The notes: generated from the sequence alone by a model not told the origin. Positions 7,704 through 16,808 are shown, counted from the stretch's first letter. The stretch is DNA of 64,000 nt from JADHLJ01 sp038118725 (GCA_038118725.1 JAYOIK010000017.1:9416-73415), one strand, 5' to 3'. Made by a program: numbers and translations.

Positions 7704-9014
7704 TTAACCCAGCCGATCCCTGAGCTTGTAGTAGGACATGGCCAAGACCAAGGCTGCGGTGCGCAGGGGGCCGCCAGGAAAGTTTCGGTGCCGGATATCG
7801 GCGAACATGTCAAAGCGTCGGGCGTCACCGTCGATCGCCTCGGCCAGCAGCTTGCCGGCGAGACCGGTCAATGCGACGCCATGTCCGGAAAATCCCTGAG
7901 CGTAGTAGATGGATGGGTCAATACGTCCGAAATCCGGGATTCGGTTCACCGTGATACCGATGTGACCGCTCCAAGCATGCTCAAGCGGCGCGCCGGCGAG
8001 GGTTGGGAAAACCCGACGAATTCGGGTGCTCAAATATCGTTTCAGCGCCAGGGGCTCGCGTCCCGCGTAACCCGCCCCGGCGCCAAACAGAAGCCGGTTG
8101 TCCTCGGTCAGGCGGTAGTAGTCGAGCGCGGCGTTACAATCGGCGACCGCGACATCGGCGGGAATAAGCCGGCGCGCGAGATCTCGGGGCAGGGGCGCGG
8201 TGGCGCCGACGAAGCTGGAAACACGGGCCAGACGAGGCCGCATCTCCGGTACCAGGCCGCCGAGATAGGCGTTGCCCGCCAGAACCACGAACCGCGCGCG
8301 AACCGATCCCTTCGCGGTATGCACGACCGTAGGCGCGCCGCGCTCCAGGCTGGAAACCGGGCTGTTCTCCATGATTTGAACACCGCCATCCAAGGCGGCG
8401 CGCGCGAGGCCTTGCAGATAATTCAACGGATGAATCTGACCGCCGCCTGGGTCGACGAGGCCGCCGTGATAGAGATTCGTGCCGACCCAGTCACCGACCC
8501 GATCGCGCTCGACAAGTGTCATCCCGTCGTAGCCGTAAAGGCGGCTCCATTCCTCGTTCATCTCTTCCAATCCGCGCATCTGACGGGGATTGAGAGCGGC
8601 GAAAAAATAGCCGGAGCGGCGATCGCATTCGATGGCATGGCGCGTGATCCGTGCGTCCACTTCCGCAAGCGCTTCCAAGCCCATGTTCCAGAAGGTTTTC
8701 GAGGCTTCGAGCCCGACTTGCGTGCGGATCCGTTGCATATCGCAGCTATAGCCGTTGACCAATTGGCCACCATTGCGGCCAGAGGCGCCATGGCCGATGC
8801 GTCGTGCTTCCAGAAGGATTACGGTGTACCCGCGTTCGGACAGGTTCAACGCCGTGGAAACTCCGGTTAGTCCGCCGCCGATCACGCAGATATCGACCTC
8901 ATGCGCGCCCTCCAGGCGCGGCAGCGGCGGGAAGGCCGAGCGGGTGGCGTGATAGTAGGTGGCGGGTTCATTTCCGCTACCGCCGCTCAGATCGTTGTCA
9001 GATACCATTCCCAT
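7704..9014 (-). CDS. puuB: FAD-dependent gamma-glutamylputrescine oxidase-like oxidoreductase
   Basis: This is a DadA/PuuB-type flavoprotein. It has an N-terminal Rossmann FAD site (VCVIGGG-type: ICVIGGGLTG, about residues 43-52), the GASGRNGGQ motif of the glycine-oxidase family, and a C-terminal FSGHGVALTG FAD-closing motif. In the Puu pathway PuuB oxidises gamma-glutamylputrescine to the aldehyde with release of H2O2. The assignment rests on this fold together with the overlapping glutamine-synthetase-like ligase gene. The start region overlaps the ligase 3' end by 28 bases; an internal ATG at 9008 is also possible. At 436 residues it is the usual length. Oxidation of another gamma-glutamyl amine cannot be excluded. 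Confidence 0.75.
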   Translation of the reverse strand: MGMVSDNDLSGGSGNEPATYYHATRSAFPPLPRLEGAHEVDICVIGGGLTGVSTALNLSERGYTVILLEARRIGHGASGRNGGQLVNGYSCDMQRIRTQVGLEASKTFWNMGLEALAEVDARITRHAIECDRRSGYFFAALNPRQMRGLEEMNEEWSRLYGYDGMTLVERDRVGDWVGTNLYHGGLVDPGGGQIHPLNYLQGLARAALDGGVQIMENSPVSSLERGAPTVVHTAKGSVRARFVVLAGNAYLGGLVPEMRPRLARVSSFVGATAPLPRDLARRLIPADVAVADCNAALDYYRLTEDNRLLFGAGAGYAGREPLALKRYLSTRIRRVFPTLAGAPLEHAWSGHIGITVNRIPDFGRIDPSIYYAQGFSGHGVALTGLAGKLLAEAIDGDARRFDMFADIRHRNFPGGPLRTAALVLAMSYYKLRDRLG

Positions 9015-10369
9015 TCCCTGGGTGTGACGTCGGCGTCGAAAACCCGGCGTTCCTCGTCCTTGACCGCATGGAACAGTGCCTGGAACGGCGCGCCGAACGC
9101 GGCTTCCACAAGGGGTGAGGCCTGAAAGGCCCGTAACGCCTCGTTCCAGGTTTCGGTGATGTCGCGGCCTTGCGCCTCATAGGCGTTGCCCTCGGTCGCG
9201 GGCGGAGGCTCGAGGCGACGCTCGATGCCGTCCAGGGCGGAGGCGAGCACCGAGGCGGTAACCAGATAGGGATTGGCGTCGGCGCCCGGTACCCGGTGTT
9301 CGATCCGACGCGACGAAGGATCGCCATCGGGAACTCGGAACGCGACGGTGCGGTTGTTATAGCCCCAACTCGCGGTCACCGGGGCGTAGCTACCGACGCC
9401 GAAGCGCCGGAAGGCGTTGGCCGTCGGCGCCAGAATGGCCGTATGCTCCCGCAGGCCCGCCGCCAGGCCGCCCACCGCGTGCCGCAGAAAGGGATTGGAA
9501 AGCGGCTCCGCGCCGTCGGCCTCGGCCATGATATTGCGGCCGTCCTTGTCCAGAACGCTGAAATGCATGTGCATCCCGTTCCCGGACTCTTCCGCGAAGG
9601 GTTTGGCCATGAAGGTCGCGGCGATGCCGTGGGCCCCGGCGACGCCCTTGATGATCCGCTTCAGGAGGAAGGCGTGGTCGGCGGCGAGGACCGCGTCGGC
9701 GACGTGATTGAGATTGATCTCGAACTGGCTCGGCGCGTATTCCGCCGACGCCGCGCCGGCGGGCACGCCCTGGATACGGCAAGCATCCTCGATCGTCCCC
9801 AGAACGATGTCGAACTCCGCGAGTTCCTCGAAACCGTAGACCTGGGTCTTGGTCTGCGGCTGTCCGGTGAGCGGCGCGTTCGCGGGCTTCGGAGCGCGCT
9901 GTTTGGCGCCGGGCTTGGCGATCAGGAAGAACTCCAATTCCAACGCGACCACCGGTGTCCAGCCCCGCGCCGCGTAGCGGGCGACAACCCGCTCCAGAAC
10001 GGTCCGGGGATCGGCGAAGAAGGGCGCGCCGTCGTCGTCGAGCATGCGCAACAACGCCTGGGCGCTTGGTCGCGGAGCCCATGGCATGAGAACCAGGCTC
10101 TCGGGGATCAGCCGACAACGCAAATCCCTGTCGCCGACCTCCCAAACCAATCCCGACGCGCCGACGGACTCGCCGCTCGCCCTGGACGCGAAGATAGACG
10201 ACGGTAGGGGAAGGCCGTGGGCGGCGGCGCCGCGCAAGCCCGCGCGCCGCAACCGCTTGCCGCGCGCGATGCCCGAGAGATCGGGAAGCAGCAACTCGAA
10301 CCGGTCAATCCCAGGATGAGCGTCGAGAAAGGCGTTGACGGCCATGGTCGGATGCATCGCAACGGTCAT
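8987..10369 (-). CDS. puuA: Glutamine synthetase family gamma-glutamylamine ligase (PuuA-like)
   Basis: The 460-residue protein has the glutamine synthetase catalytic barrel: a metal-site ELEFFL strand, NGMHMHFS, and the nucleotide-binding stretch around NRTVAFRVP. It lacks the adenylylation-loop features of GlnA. Proteins of this type ligate glutamate to putrescine or another amine using ATP. It overlaps the PuuB-like oxidase gene and so is probably co-transcribed with it. A second paralogue lies divergently, 86 bases upstream. Substrate preference between the two paralogues (putrescine, spermidine, ethanolamine or isopropylamine) cannot be decided from sequence. Confidence 0.8.
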   Translation of the reverse strand: MTVAMHPTMAVNAFLDAHPGIDRFELLLPDLSGIARGKRLRRAGLRGAAAHGLPLPSSIFASRASGESVGASGLVWEVGDRDLRCRLIPESLVLMPWAPRPSAQALLRMLDDDGAPFFADPRTVLERVVARYAARGWTPVVALELEFFLIAKPGAKQRAPKPANAPLTGQPQTKTQVYGFEELAEFDIVLGTIEDACRIQGVPAGAASAEYAPSQFEINLNHVADAVLAADHAFLLKRIIKGVAGAHGIAATFMAKPFAEESGNGMHMHFSVLDKDGRNIMAEADGAEPLSNPFLRHAVGGLAAGLREHTAILAPTANAFRRFGVGSYAPVTASWGYNNRTVAFRVPDGDPSSRRIEHRVPGADANPYLVTASVLASALDGIERRLEPPPATEGNAYEAQGRDITETWNEALRAFQASPLVEAAFGAPFQALFHAVKDEERRVFDADVTPREWEWYLTTI

Positions 10370-10455
10370 TGTCGGAGCCAGTCCTATACCCTAGAACAGT
10401 GTGATGTGACAGGTGGCCGGCGCGCTCGGCCTTTCTTTGTTTAAAGGCGGTCAGC
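10370..10455 (+). promoter_or_regulatory. Divergent ligase control region with promoter-like boxes and a terminator-like leader hairpin
   Basis: For the plus-strand gene, TTGTCG (10369-10374) and TAGAAC (10392-10397) are spaced 17 bases apart, like -35/-10 boxes. Downstream, GGCCG (10415-10419) and CGGCC (10427-10431) form a hairpin followed directly by TTTCTTTGTTT. This is intrinsic-terminator architecture inside the untranslated leader, about 25 bases before the ATG, and could act as an attenuator. The same region must also carry the promoter of the divergent ligase-oxidase pair. Confidence 0.4.
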
Positions 10456-11799
10456 ATGGGCATCGATCTCGCCGACTGGTTCACCGAGCATCGGATCACC
10501 GAGGTGGAATGCATGGTCCCGGATATCGATGGGATTCCGCGCGGCAAAATTCTGCCGGCTCGTAAGTTCCTTGAAAGCATCGAGGATCGAGGTCTGCGCC
10601 TGCCCGAGAGCATTTTCATCCAGACGGTGACCGGGACCTACGCGAAGGAACGGGAGACTGACCGGCGCGTGAGCGATGTCTATCTGGCGCCGGTCGTCGA
10701 GACCGTGCGTTCGATACCTTGGTATGAAGAGCCGGCCGCGCAGATCATTCATGATCCTTACTATTTTGACGGCAGCCCCGTGGATATAGCGCCACGCCAG
10801 GTTCTGCGCCGAGTCCTCGATCTGTACGCGGCGCGGGGCTGGCGCCCGGTCGTGGCGCCGGAACTGGAGTTCTTTCTGGTAAAGGTGAACGAGGATCCGG
10901 ACTACCCCCTCGAAGCGCCGGTCGGACGTTCCGGGCGTCCGGAGACCGCTCGCCAAGCCTATGGCATCGACGCGGTCAACGAGTTCGATCCCTTGTTCGA
11001 GGATATCTATGATCATTGCGAGGCCCAGGGCATCGACATCGACACCCTCAGCCACGAGGCCGGCGCCGCTCAGATGGAGATCAATTTCAACCACGGCGAC
11101 GCCATGGAACTTGCCGATCAGGCTTTCCTGTTCAAGCGGACCGTGCGCCAGACCGCGCTGGACCATAAGGTCTACGCGACCTTCATGGCCAAGCCCATGC
11201 AGCATGAACCCGGCAGTTCGCTGCATGTTCATCAGAGCGTGCATGACGTTAAGACCGGTCGGAACATCTTCGCCGAGACCGACGGACGGGATTCCGAAGC
11301 CTTTCGTCACTACATCGGGGGATTGCGAAAGTACCTTCCGGCGGCGATGCCGTTGCTCGCGCCCTATGTAAACTCCTACCGCCGCCTGGTGCCGAATTCC
11401 GACGCGCCGATCAATGTGCATTGGGGCTATGACAATCGGACGACCGGGCTGCGCGTGCCGGTCTCCGGGGCGGCGGGACGGCGTGTCGAGAACCGGGTCG
11501 CCGGCGCCGACGCCAATCCCTATCTCGCGATCGCGGCTTCGCTTGCCTGTGGCTATCTCGGCATGGTCGAGGAGATCGAACCATCAAAGCCGGTCGAGGG
11601 TTCGGCTTACAAGCTACCGGTTGGCCTGCCGCGGCATCTGGAGGACGGGTTACAGCGGCTCGGACGGGCGAAGCCGCTGAAGGATGTTCTGGGCCAGCGC
11701 TTCGTCTCGGTTCTCACCGCGATCAAGGAAGCCGAGAACGAGGAATACCTCAGGGTGATAAGCCCGTGGGAGCGGGAATTTCTGTTGTTGAACGTTTGA
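10456..11799 (+). CDS. Second glutamine synthetase family ligase (PuuA-like)
   Basis: This 447-residue paralogue of the divergent ligase has the same core: ELEFFLVKV, a metal-binding SLHVHQSVHD strand, and GADANPYLAIAAS near the C-terminus. It is the stronger PuuA candidate in operon context, because the putrescine-type aminotransferase gene follows 35 bases downstream. Likely reaction: ATP-dependent gamma-glutamylation of a polyamine in the cytosol. Two adjacent, divergent and non-identical copies suggest different amine substrates or different inducers. A terminator-like hairpin lies in its leader. Confidence 0.8.
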   Translation: MGIDLADWFTEHRITEVECMVPDIDGIPRGKILPARKFLESIEDRGLRLPESIFIQTVTGTYAKERETDRRVSDVYLAPVVETVRSIPWYEEPAAQIIHDPYYFDGSPVDIAPRQVLRRVLDLYAARGWRPVVAPELEFFLVKVNEDPDYPLEAPVGRSGRPETARQAYGIDAVNEFDPLFEDIYDHCEAQGIDIDTLSHEAGAAQMEINFNHGDAMELADQAFLFKRTVRQTALDHKVYATFMAKPMQHEPGSSLHVHQSVHDVKTGRNIFAETDGRDSEAFRHYIGGLRKYLPAAMPLLAPYVNSYRRLVPNSDAPINVHWGYDNRTTGLRVPVSGAAGRRVENRVAGADANPYLAIAASLACGYLGMVEEIEPSKPVEGSAYKLPVGLPRHLEDGLQRLGRAKPLKDVLGQRFVSVLTAIKEAENEEYLRVISPWEREFLLLNV

Positions 11800-11834
11800 A
11801 CGCGGGCCGGGAGCGCGCTGGAAGGATCGAGACG

Positions 11835-13205
11835 ATGTCCGTTGCGACACGGAATACGCAAGAGTGGCGGGCGCTGGACGCCGCCCATCATTGGCACCCC
11901 TTCACGGATACCAAGGCCTTGGCCGAGGAGGGCTCGAAAGTAATCGTGCGCGCCGAGGGTTCCACGCTCTGGGACTCCGACGGCAACGAGATTATCGACG
12001 GCATGGCCGGCCTTTGGTGCGTCAATGTCGGCTATGGCCGAGAGCGATTGGCCGATGTCGCGCGCGAGCAGATGGTCGAGCTGCCCTATTACAACACCTT
12101 CTTTCGAAGCACGACGCCGCCGGCCACCGAACTGGCGGCCAAGCTGGCGGCGCTTACGCCAGAGGGATTGGACCGGGTGTTTTTCGCCAATTCAGGCTCG
12201 GAAGCGAATGACACGATCGTGCGGATGGTGCGGCATTTCTGGAACCTGAAGGGCAAGCCCCGAAAGAACATCATCGTCAGCCGCCAATTCGCTTATCATG
12301 GCAGTACCGGCGCGGCGGTGAGCCTCGGCGGCATGGCGGCCATGCATCGCCAAGGCGGTTTTCCGCTGCCCAACTACGAGTATATCCGCCCGCCCTACAC
12401 CTATCGCGACGCCGGGAATATGTCGCCGGAGGAGTTCGGGGGCGTGGCGGCACGCGCGCTCGAGGAGAAGATCGTCGAGTTCGGCGCGGACAGGATCGGC
12501 GCGTTCATCGCCGAACCGATCCAGGGCGCGGGCGGGGTTCTGGTGCCGCCGAGCACTTATTTTCCCGAGATCCAAAGGATTTGCCGCGAGCATGACGTGC
12601 TGCTGATCTGTGACGAGGTGATCTGTGGATTTGGCCGGACGGGACAATGGTTCGGCTCTGACACCTTCGACATTCGGCCCGACTTCATGACCTTGGCCAA
12701 GGGGCTGTCCTCGGGCTATGTGCCGATCTCCGCGGTGATGGTGGGCACGCGGGTGGCCGATACCTTGATCGAGGAGGGCGGCCAGTTCTTCCACGGCTTT
12801 ACTTACTCCGGCCATCCGGTGGCGGCGCGGGTCGCGCTTGAGAATATCGCGATCATCGAAGAGGAAGGGCTGGTCGAGCGCGCGGGAAACGACATTGGAC
12901 CCTATTTCCAGGCGGCGCTTCGGACACTGGAGGATCATCCCTTGGTCGGCGAGGTTCGCGGTGTCGGGCTGATCGCCGCCATCGAGTTGGTGCGCGACAA
13001 GGACGGGCCGGTCTTCTTCGAGCCCGACGGTCATACCGGTTCGCTCTGCTGCACCCATAGCGTCAATAATGGCTTGATGATGCGGGCGGTGCGGGACGCC
13101 ATGGTGCTCTCGCCGCCGCTGGTCATCACTCGGGAGGAAGTTGACCGGATCGTCGAGCGGGCTCGGCACGCGATCGACCTTACCCAGCGGGATCTCGATC
13201 TGTAG
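11835..13205 (+). CDS. spuC: Class III aminotransferase, putrescine-pyruvate type (SpuC-like)
   Basis: The 456-residue PLP enzyme of the omega-amine:pyruvate transaminase family carries NSGSEAND at the cofactor phosphate site, Asp260 (LICDEVICGFGR) against the pyridine nitrogen, and Schiff-base Lys289 (LAKGLSSGY). SpuC-type enzymes move an amino group from putrescine or cadaverine to pyruvate, giving 4-aminobutanal and alanine. Position behind a PuuA-like ligase supports a polyamine role. The ATG at 11835 is preceded by GGATCGAG; the frame extends further upstream into the ligase gene but without a better start. A beta-alanine or other omega-amine substrate remains possible. Confidence 0.8.
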   Translation: MSVATRNTQEWRALDAAHHWHPFTDTKALAEEGSKVIVRAEGSTLWDSDGNEIIDGMAGLWCVNVGYGRERLADVAREQMVELPYYNTFFRSTTPPATELAAKLAALTPEGLDRVFFANSGSEANDTIVRMVRHFWNLKGKPRKNIIVSRQFAYHGSTGAAVSLGGMAAMHRQGGFPLPNYEYIRPPYTYRDAGNMSPEEFGGVAARALEEKIVEFGADRIGAFIAEPIQGAGGVLVPPSTYFPEIQRICREHDVLLICDEVICGFGRTGQWFGSDTFDIRPDFMTLAKGLSSGYVPISAVMVGTRVADTLIEEGGQFFHGFTYSGHPVAARVALENIAIIEEEGLVERAGNDIGPYFQAALRTLEDHPLVGEVRGVGLIAAIELVRDKDGPVFFEPDGHTGSLCCTHSVNNGLMMRAVRDAMVLSPPLVITREEVDRIVERARHAIDLTQRDLDL

Positions 13206-13335
13206 CCGCTTGGCCGCGATCACTCAGCCGTAATCACGTGGCGGGTCGGCTTAAACACCAAGAGACGGCGGGTCCGCTGTATCCTCGCCGACGCGACAAA
13301 CGCACGGACATCAAACACCCAGGGGGAACTGGACC

Positions 13336-14502
13336 ATGGCGCTCGAATTTTCCGACGAAGAAATGATGATCATCGACCTGGTCGAGAAATTCGTCGAGAA
13401 CGAGCTGATGCCGCTGGAAAAGGCGGTGATGCAACGCGAGGCCGAGGGAGGCGAGCACGCGCTGACCGAGGAGGAAGAAGCACCGTTGCTTGAGAAGTGC
13501 AAGGAACTCGGGCTCTGGGCTCTCGACGCGCCGGAGGAAATGGGCGGCGCCGCGCTGCCGACCCCGGTCATGCTGGCGATCCAGGAAAAGCTCAAAAGCA
13601 CGGTCACCCCGTTCATCTTCCCGCCGGACTCGCCGAACCTGCACATGCTGGAGGCGGTCGCGACCCCGGAGCAGCGCTACAAATACATGGAGCCCTATGC
13701 CCAGGGTGTGATGAAGTCCTGTATCGCGATCTCCGAGCCTGGCGCCGGCGGCGATCCGGCCCAGATGAAGACCCGCGCGGTTCAAGAAGGTGACGAATGG
13801 GTCATCAACGGTCGTAAGATCTGGGTCTCCAACGTACCCAGCGCCGATTTCATCATTCTCATGGCGGTAACCGATACGGCGAAAGGCGCGCGCGGCGGTA
13901 TCACCGCCTTCATCGTCGAGCGCGATACCCCCGGCTTCATCATCGAACGCGAAATCCCGATGCTCGGTGGCCATCGTACCTACGAGTTGGTGATGGATAA
14001 CCTGCGCCTGAAGGACAGCCAGGTGCTCGGCGGCGTCGGCCAGGGTTTCGCGCCGATGCAAAAGCGATTGACCGTGCGGCGTCTCGAGATGGGAGCGATG
14101 TGCGTCGGCATGGCCGAACGCGCGCTCAAGATGATGTGCGAGCACACTTCGCAGCGCGAGACTTTCGGGGTGATGCTGAGCGACCGTCAGGCGATCCAGT
14201 GGTGGATCGCCGACGCCGCCACCAAGATCCACGCCACCCGTCTGATGGTCATGGACGCGGCGCGCAAACAGGATGCCGGCGCCGATGTGCGGACCGAGGC
14301 CTCGATGATCAAGGTCTTCGCGACCGAGATGGCGACCGAGATCCTGGACAACGCCATGCAGAGCTTCGGCGCGATGGGCATGGCTCGTGAAATGCCCTTC
14401 GCCATCATGAGCCAACGAGTTCGCCTCGCCCGGATCTACGAGGGGCCGACCGAGGTTCATCGCATGGTCATCGCGCGCCGCAAGCTTGGGGAATATGCCT
14501 AA
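13336..14502 (+). CDS. Acyl-CoA dehydrogenase
   Basis: This 388-residue FAD flavoprotein catalyses alpha,beta-desaturation of an acyl-CoA and passes electrons to ETF. It shows the N-terminal helical domain, the ISEPGAGGDP signature of the middle beta-domain, and a C-terminal YEGPTEVHR motif with Glu369 in the usual catalytic-base position. A GGGGGAAC sequence precedes the ATG. A PhyH oxygenase gene follows after 35 bases, so desaturation and hydroxylation of the same or related acyl-CoA may be linked. Chain-length specificity is not predictable. The 130-base gap before it holds its promoter but no clear motif. Confidence 0.88.
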   Translation: MALEFSDEEMMIIDLVEKFVENELMPLEKAVMQREAEGGEHALTEEEEAPLLEKCKELGLWALDAPEEMGGAALPTPVMLAIQEKLKSTVTPFIFPPDSPNLHMLEAVATPEQRYKYMEPYAQGVMKSCIAISEPGAGGDPAQMKTRAVQEGDEWVINGRKIWVSNVPSADFIILMAVTDTAKGARGGITAFIVERDTPGFIIEREIPMLGGHRTYELVMDNLRLKDSQVLGGVGQGFAPMQKRLTVRRLEMGAMCVGMAERALKMMCEHTSQRETFGVMLSDRQAIQWWIADAATKIHATRLMVMDAARKQDAGADVRTEASMIKVFATEMATEILDNAMQSFGAMGMAREMPFAIMSQRVRLARIYEGPTEVHRMVIARRKLGEYA

Positions 14503-14537
14503 GGAGAGGCTCTTTCCTCCGCGCCATTCGGGAAGGA

Positions 14538-15353
14538 ATGCTCGTGTTGAACCGAGAGATTACCGACGCGGAAAGAGCAGCCTACCGGCAAGACGGCATT
14601 GTCTGTCTACGCGGCTTGTTCGACACCGGTTGGGTCGCGCGGATGCGCGAGGCGGCGGAACGCTCCATGGAGGCGCCGAGTGAGATGGCGCTCGAGATGG
14701 CCGAGACCCAGGGCAAGGCCGGGCGCTTCTATTTCGATACGTTCGTCTGGCGTCATAACGAGATCTGCCGGGATTTCGTCTTCGGGTCGCCGGCCGCCGA
14801 AATCGCCGCTCAAGTGATGGGGTCGGACAAGATCAACATCTTCTTCGACCAATGGCTGATCAAGGAGCCGGGCACCGACGTGCCGACACCCTGGCATCAC
14901 GATCTGCCCTATTGGCCGGTCAACGGAGACCAGGTGGCGACGATATGGCTGGCGCTGGACGAAGTCGATCTGGCTTCGGGCGCGGTCGAGTACATCAAGG
15001 GCTCGCATCTCTGGGGCAAGCGTTTCCTGCCGGAGACCTTCAGTGGCACGGTGGAATTCACCGAGGATCTGCCGAAGATTCCCGATATCGAGGCCGAGCG
15101 TGACCGCCATGACATCGTGCATTTCGACCTCGCGTCCGGCGATTGCACGGTCCATCACGGCCTATTGGTTCATGCCGCGCCCGGTAACAACGAAGCCACG
15201 CGCCGCCGCCGCGCCTATGTCACCCGCTGGGCCGGCGACGACGCGGTGTTTTATCCGCGGGACGGCATCCAGCACATGCCGCCACTGCCGGATATTCCCG
15301 AGGGCGGCCCGTTGGACAGCGAGCTATGGCCGGTGGTTTGGCGCGGGGATTAG
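14538..15353 (+). CDS. Second PhyH family Fe(II)/2-oxoglutarate oxygenase
   Basis: The 271-residue enzyme has His120-x-Asp122 (PWHHDLPYW) and a distal His near 212 (LLVHAAPGN), completing the iron triad, with an Arg-rich segment after it for 2-oxoglutarate binding. It differs clearly from the PhyH protein 8 kb upstream, so this is not a recent duplication. A GGAAGGA sequence directly abuts the ATG; a GTG at 14544 has better spacing and may be the true start. It probably shares a transcript with the acyl-CoA dehydrogenase gene. The substrate could be an acyl-CoA or an unrelated metabolite. Confidence 0.8.
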   Translation: MLVLNREITDAERAAYRQDGIVCLRGLFDTGWVARMREAAERSMEAPSEMALEMAETQGKAGRFYFDTFVWRHNEICRDFVFGSPAAEIAAQVMGSDKINIFFDQWLIKEPGTDVPTPWHHDLPYWPVNGDQVATIWLALDEVDLASGAVEYIKGSHLWGKRFLPETFSGTVEFTEDLPKIPDIEAERDRHDIVHFDLASGDCTVHHGLLVHAAPGNNEATRRRRAYVTRWAGDDAVFYPRDGIQHMPPLPDIPEGGPLDSELWPVVWRGD

Positions 15354-15362
15354 CGGCTGACC

Positions 15363-15731
15363 CTAGGAGCAGTTGGCGATAGGGGTATGTCGAGATGGGA
15401 ACGGTCCATTGAGCCAGAAATCGCTCGACGCGACAACGTTCCAACTCACCGCGGGGTGGGAGGCCTCGATCGAGGTTTTTCGGGGAAGGGGCCGAAAAAG
15501 CGCGGTCTCGGGATCAATTTTCTGGAGAATAGAAAAATATCGAAATGTGTTCTCGACGGAGGCGTCTGGTCGACCGTGAACTTGCATGATCCAGGAAGAC
15601 AACTGTTCGAGGGTCATTCTTCGATCGACAGCTGCTTGGGTTAGTGCTTCCCAAACGCTGGAAGGCAACCAAATTTCGGTTGTGTCGTGATTTAAACGAA
15701 CCCGTCTCGGGACCAAGCGCTGTGATTGCAT
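15363..15731 (-). CDS. Ribbon-helix-helix domain protein (RHH_4-like)
   Basis: This small 122-residue protein has a predicted beta-strand around residues 17-23 (TTEIWLP), then two helices at about 24-37 and 40-52 (SSVWEALTQAAVDRRMTLEQ is the first of these plus the turn). This is the order expected of an RHH_4 DNA-binding fold. The C-terminal ~55 residues are unrecognised. GAGGAAA sits upstream of the ATG at 15731, so this start was preferred to one 63 bases earlier. It is divergent from an HTH/PAS-like gene across a 282-bp gap containing a perfect palindrome. It is probably a transcriptional regulator or a remnant of one. Confidence 0.6.
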   Translation of the reverse strand: MQSQRLVPRRVRLNHDTTEIWLPSSVWEALTQAAVDRRMTLEQLSSWIMQVHGRPDASVENTFRYFSILQKIDPETALFRPLPRKTSIEASHPAVSWNVVASSDFWLNGPFPSRHTPIANCS

Positions 15732-15850
15732 CGATGTTTCCTCAATGGAATATTCTGGCTCCAAGTCATGTCGTCCTGGATTATCGCGGTCCAAGGTCCC
15801 AGGTCACGGACATATCGGAGCATGCCTGAGACTTTCGAGGATTGGATGAC

Positions 15851-15870
15851 ATTCACAAAAATTTGTGAAT
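15851..15870. promoter_or_regulatory. 20-bp operator-like palindrome between two regulator genes
   Basis: ATTCACAAA and TTTGTGAAT are perfect 9-bp arms around a central AA. It lies in the divergent gap between the RHH gene and the HTH gene, about 140 bases from the HTH start. The symmetry suits a dimeric regulator. The rest of the 282-bp gap is relatively AT-rich, with no other element recognised. Confidence 0.55.
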
Positions 15871-16013
15871 CAACGAGATTCTTGCTGGATCTTGTCCAGG
15901 ATTGTTTACTTTAACTGGTTCAAGGGTTTGGACAGTGGGAGCCTCGATTCAAAGGATTGCGCCGCTGGCACATTCTTGCGAAACGACTTCGGCGGACGAT
16001 GTGGAGGTGTTGG

Positions 16014-16808
16014 ATGGCCGCGGGATCGCTTAGTGATCGGATCGACGCTCTAAAGAAGCGACTTGCGTATCGATGTCATCGCTATGTTCACGAAGGCATG
16101 GCCACGAAGAACCAACTCGCCAAGTCGGCGGGCCTTTCCTGGACGCTGATCAAGGACGTTGGCGATCCGAAGTTCGATGCGTCCTTGAAGACTTTGAAGG
16201 CGCTCGAAGCCGCGATACCTGGCGAATGGGTGCCGTCAGTGGATTATTCAATTCGAGAGCCTGTCCAACGGCTGGACCTTGGTACGATCGGCGTGGGTCG
16301 ATCCTTCCTGAAGGGAGAGAAGAGCGCCCATGACAAGGTCTTTTTGGACACTAACGCCGTGTCGGAGGTGGAGCCAACCCAAATGGCGAAAGTCCAAAGA
16401 TTTCTAGAACAGCGGCGAGGACGTGACGGGATTATTCGTGAGGGGCTATTCGATTTCGACGTCTTCAAGGCCCTCGCGCCGCAATGTGCGACGCACCTGT
16501 TCGATATCGATGATCTAGACCCTGGGAATTTCTTGACTGTTCGCTGGGATGCCTCGACCGGGTTTAATGGTGGTGTCGACTATTCCGGCACCAGCTTGAA
16601 GGGGTTTGATGACGCCGCGTTATTGGAATGTGTGTCTCGGGATTATCTAATGGTGCGAGAAACGGGCTGGTCGCATTTTTCCGCTGTTTCCCGACAATTC
16701 AAAGACAAGGGAAACCGGCGTTTTCTCCGATTGATGGTCCCAATGCTTGGCGCCGACGGACGGCGAAAGATGGTTAGCGTTACCCGACCGAGCTCGTTTG
16801 TGATCTAG
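16014..16808 (+). CDS. HTH protein with PAS-like C-terminal domain
   Basis: The 264-residue protein has an N-terminal helix-turn-helix (about residues 29-50, ATKNQLAKSAGLSWTLIKD), then a linker, and a C-terminal segment (about 128-260). That segment resembles the single PAS-like domain found in many Rhodospirillales proteins (FDIDDLDPGNFLTVRWD and a strand-rich end). This suggests a sensor-type transcription factor. GGAGGTG lies seven bases before the ATG at 16014, which fixes the start; an in-frame TTG 57 bases upstream lacks such a site. The HTH recognition is reasonable and the PAS assignment is tentative. Its operator may be the palindrome upstream. Confidence 0.55.
   Translation: MAAGSLSDRIDALKKRLAYRCHRYVHEGMATKNQLAKSAGLSWTLIKDVGDPKFDASLKTLKALEAAIPGEWVPSVDYSIREPVQRLDLGTIGVGRSFLKGEKSAHDKVFLDTNAVSEVEPTQMAKVQRFLEQRRGRDGIIREGLFDFDVFKALAPQCATHLFDIDDLDPGNFLTVRWDASTGFNGGVDYSGTSLKGFDDAALLECVSRDYLMVRETGWSHFSAVSRQFKDKGNRRFLRLMVPMLGADGRRKMVSVTRPSSFVI

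Noticed and set aside
9170..10207. Plus-strand open frame across the PuuA-like gene
   Set aside because: It is a GC-driven shadow of the minus-strand ligase, with no recognisable domain.
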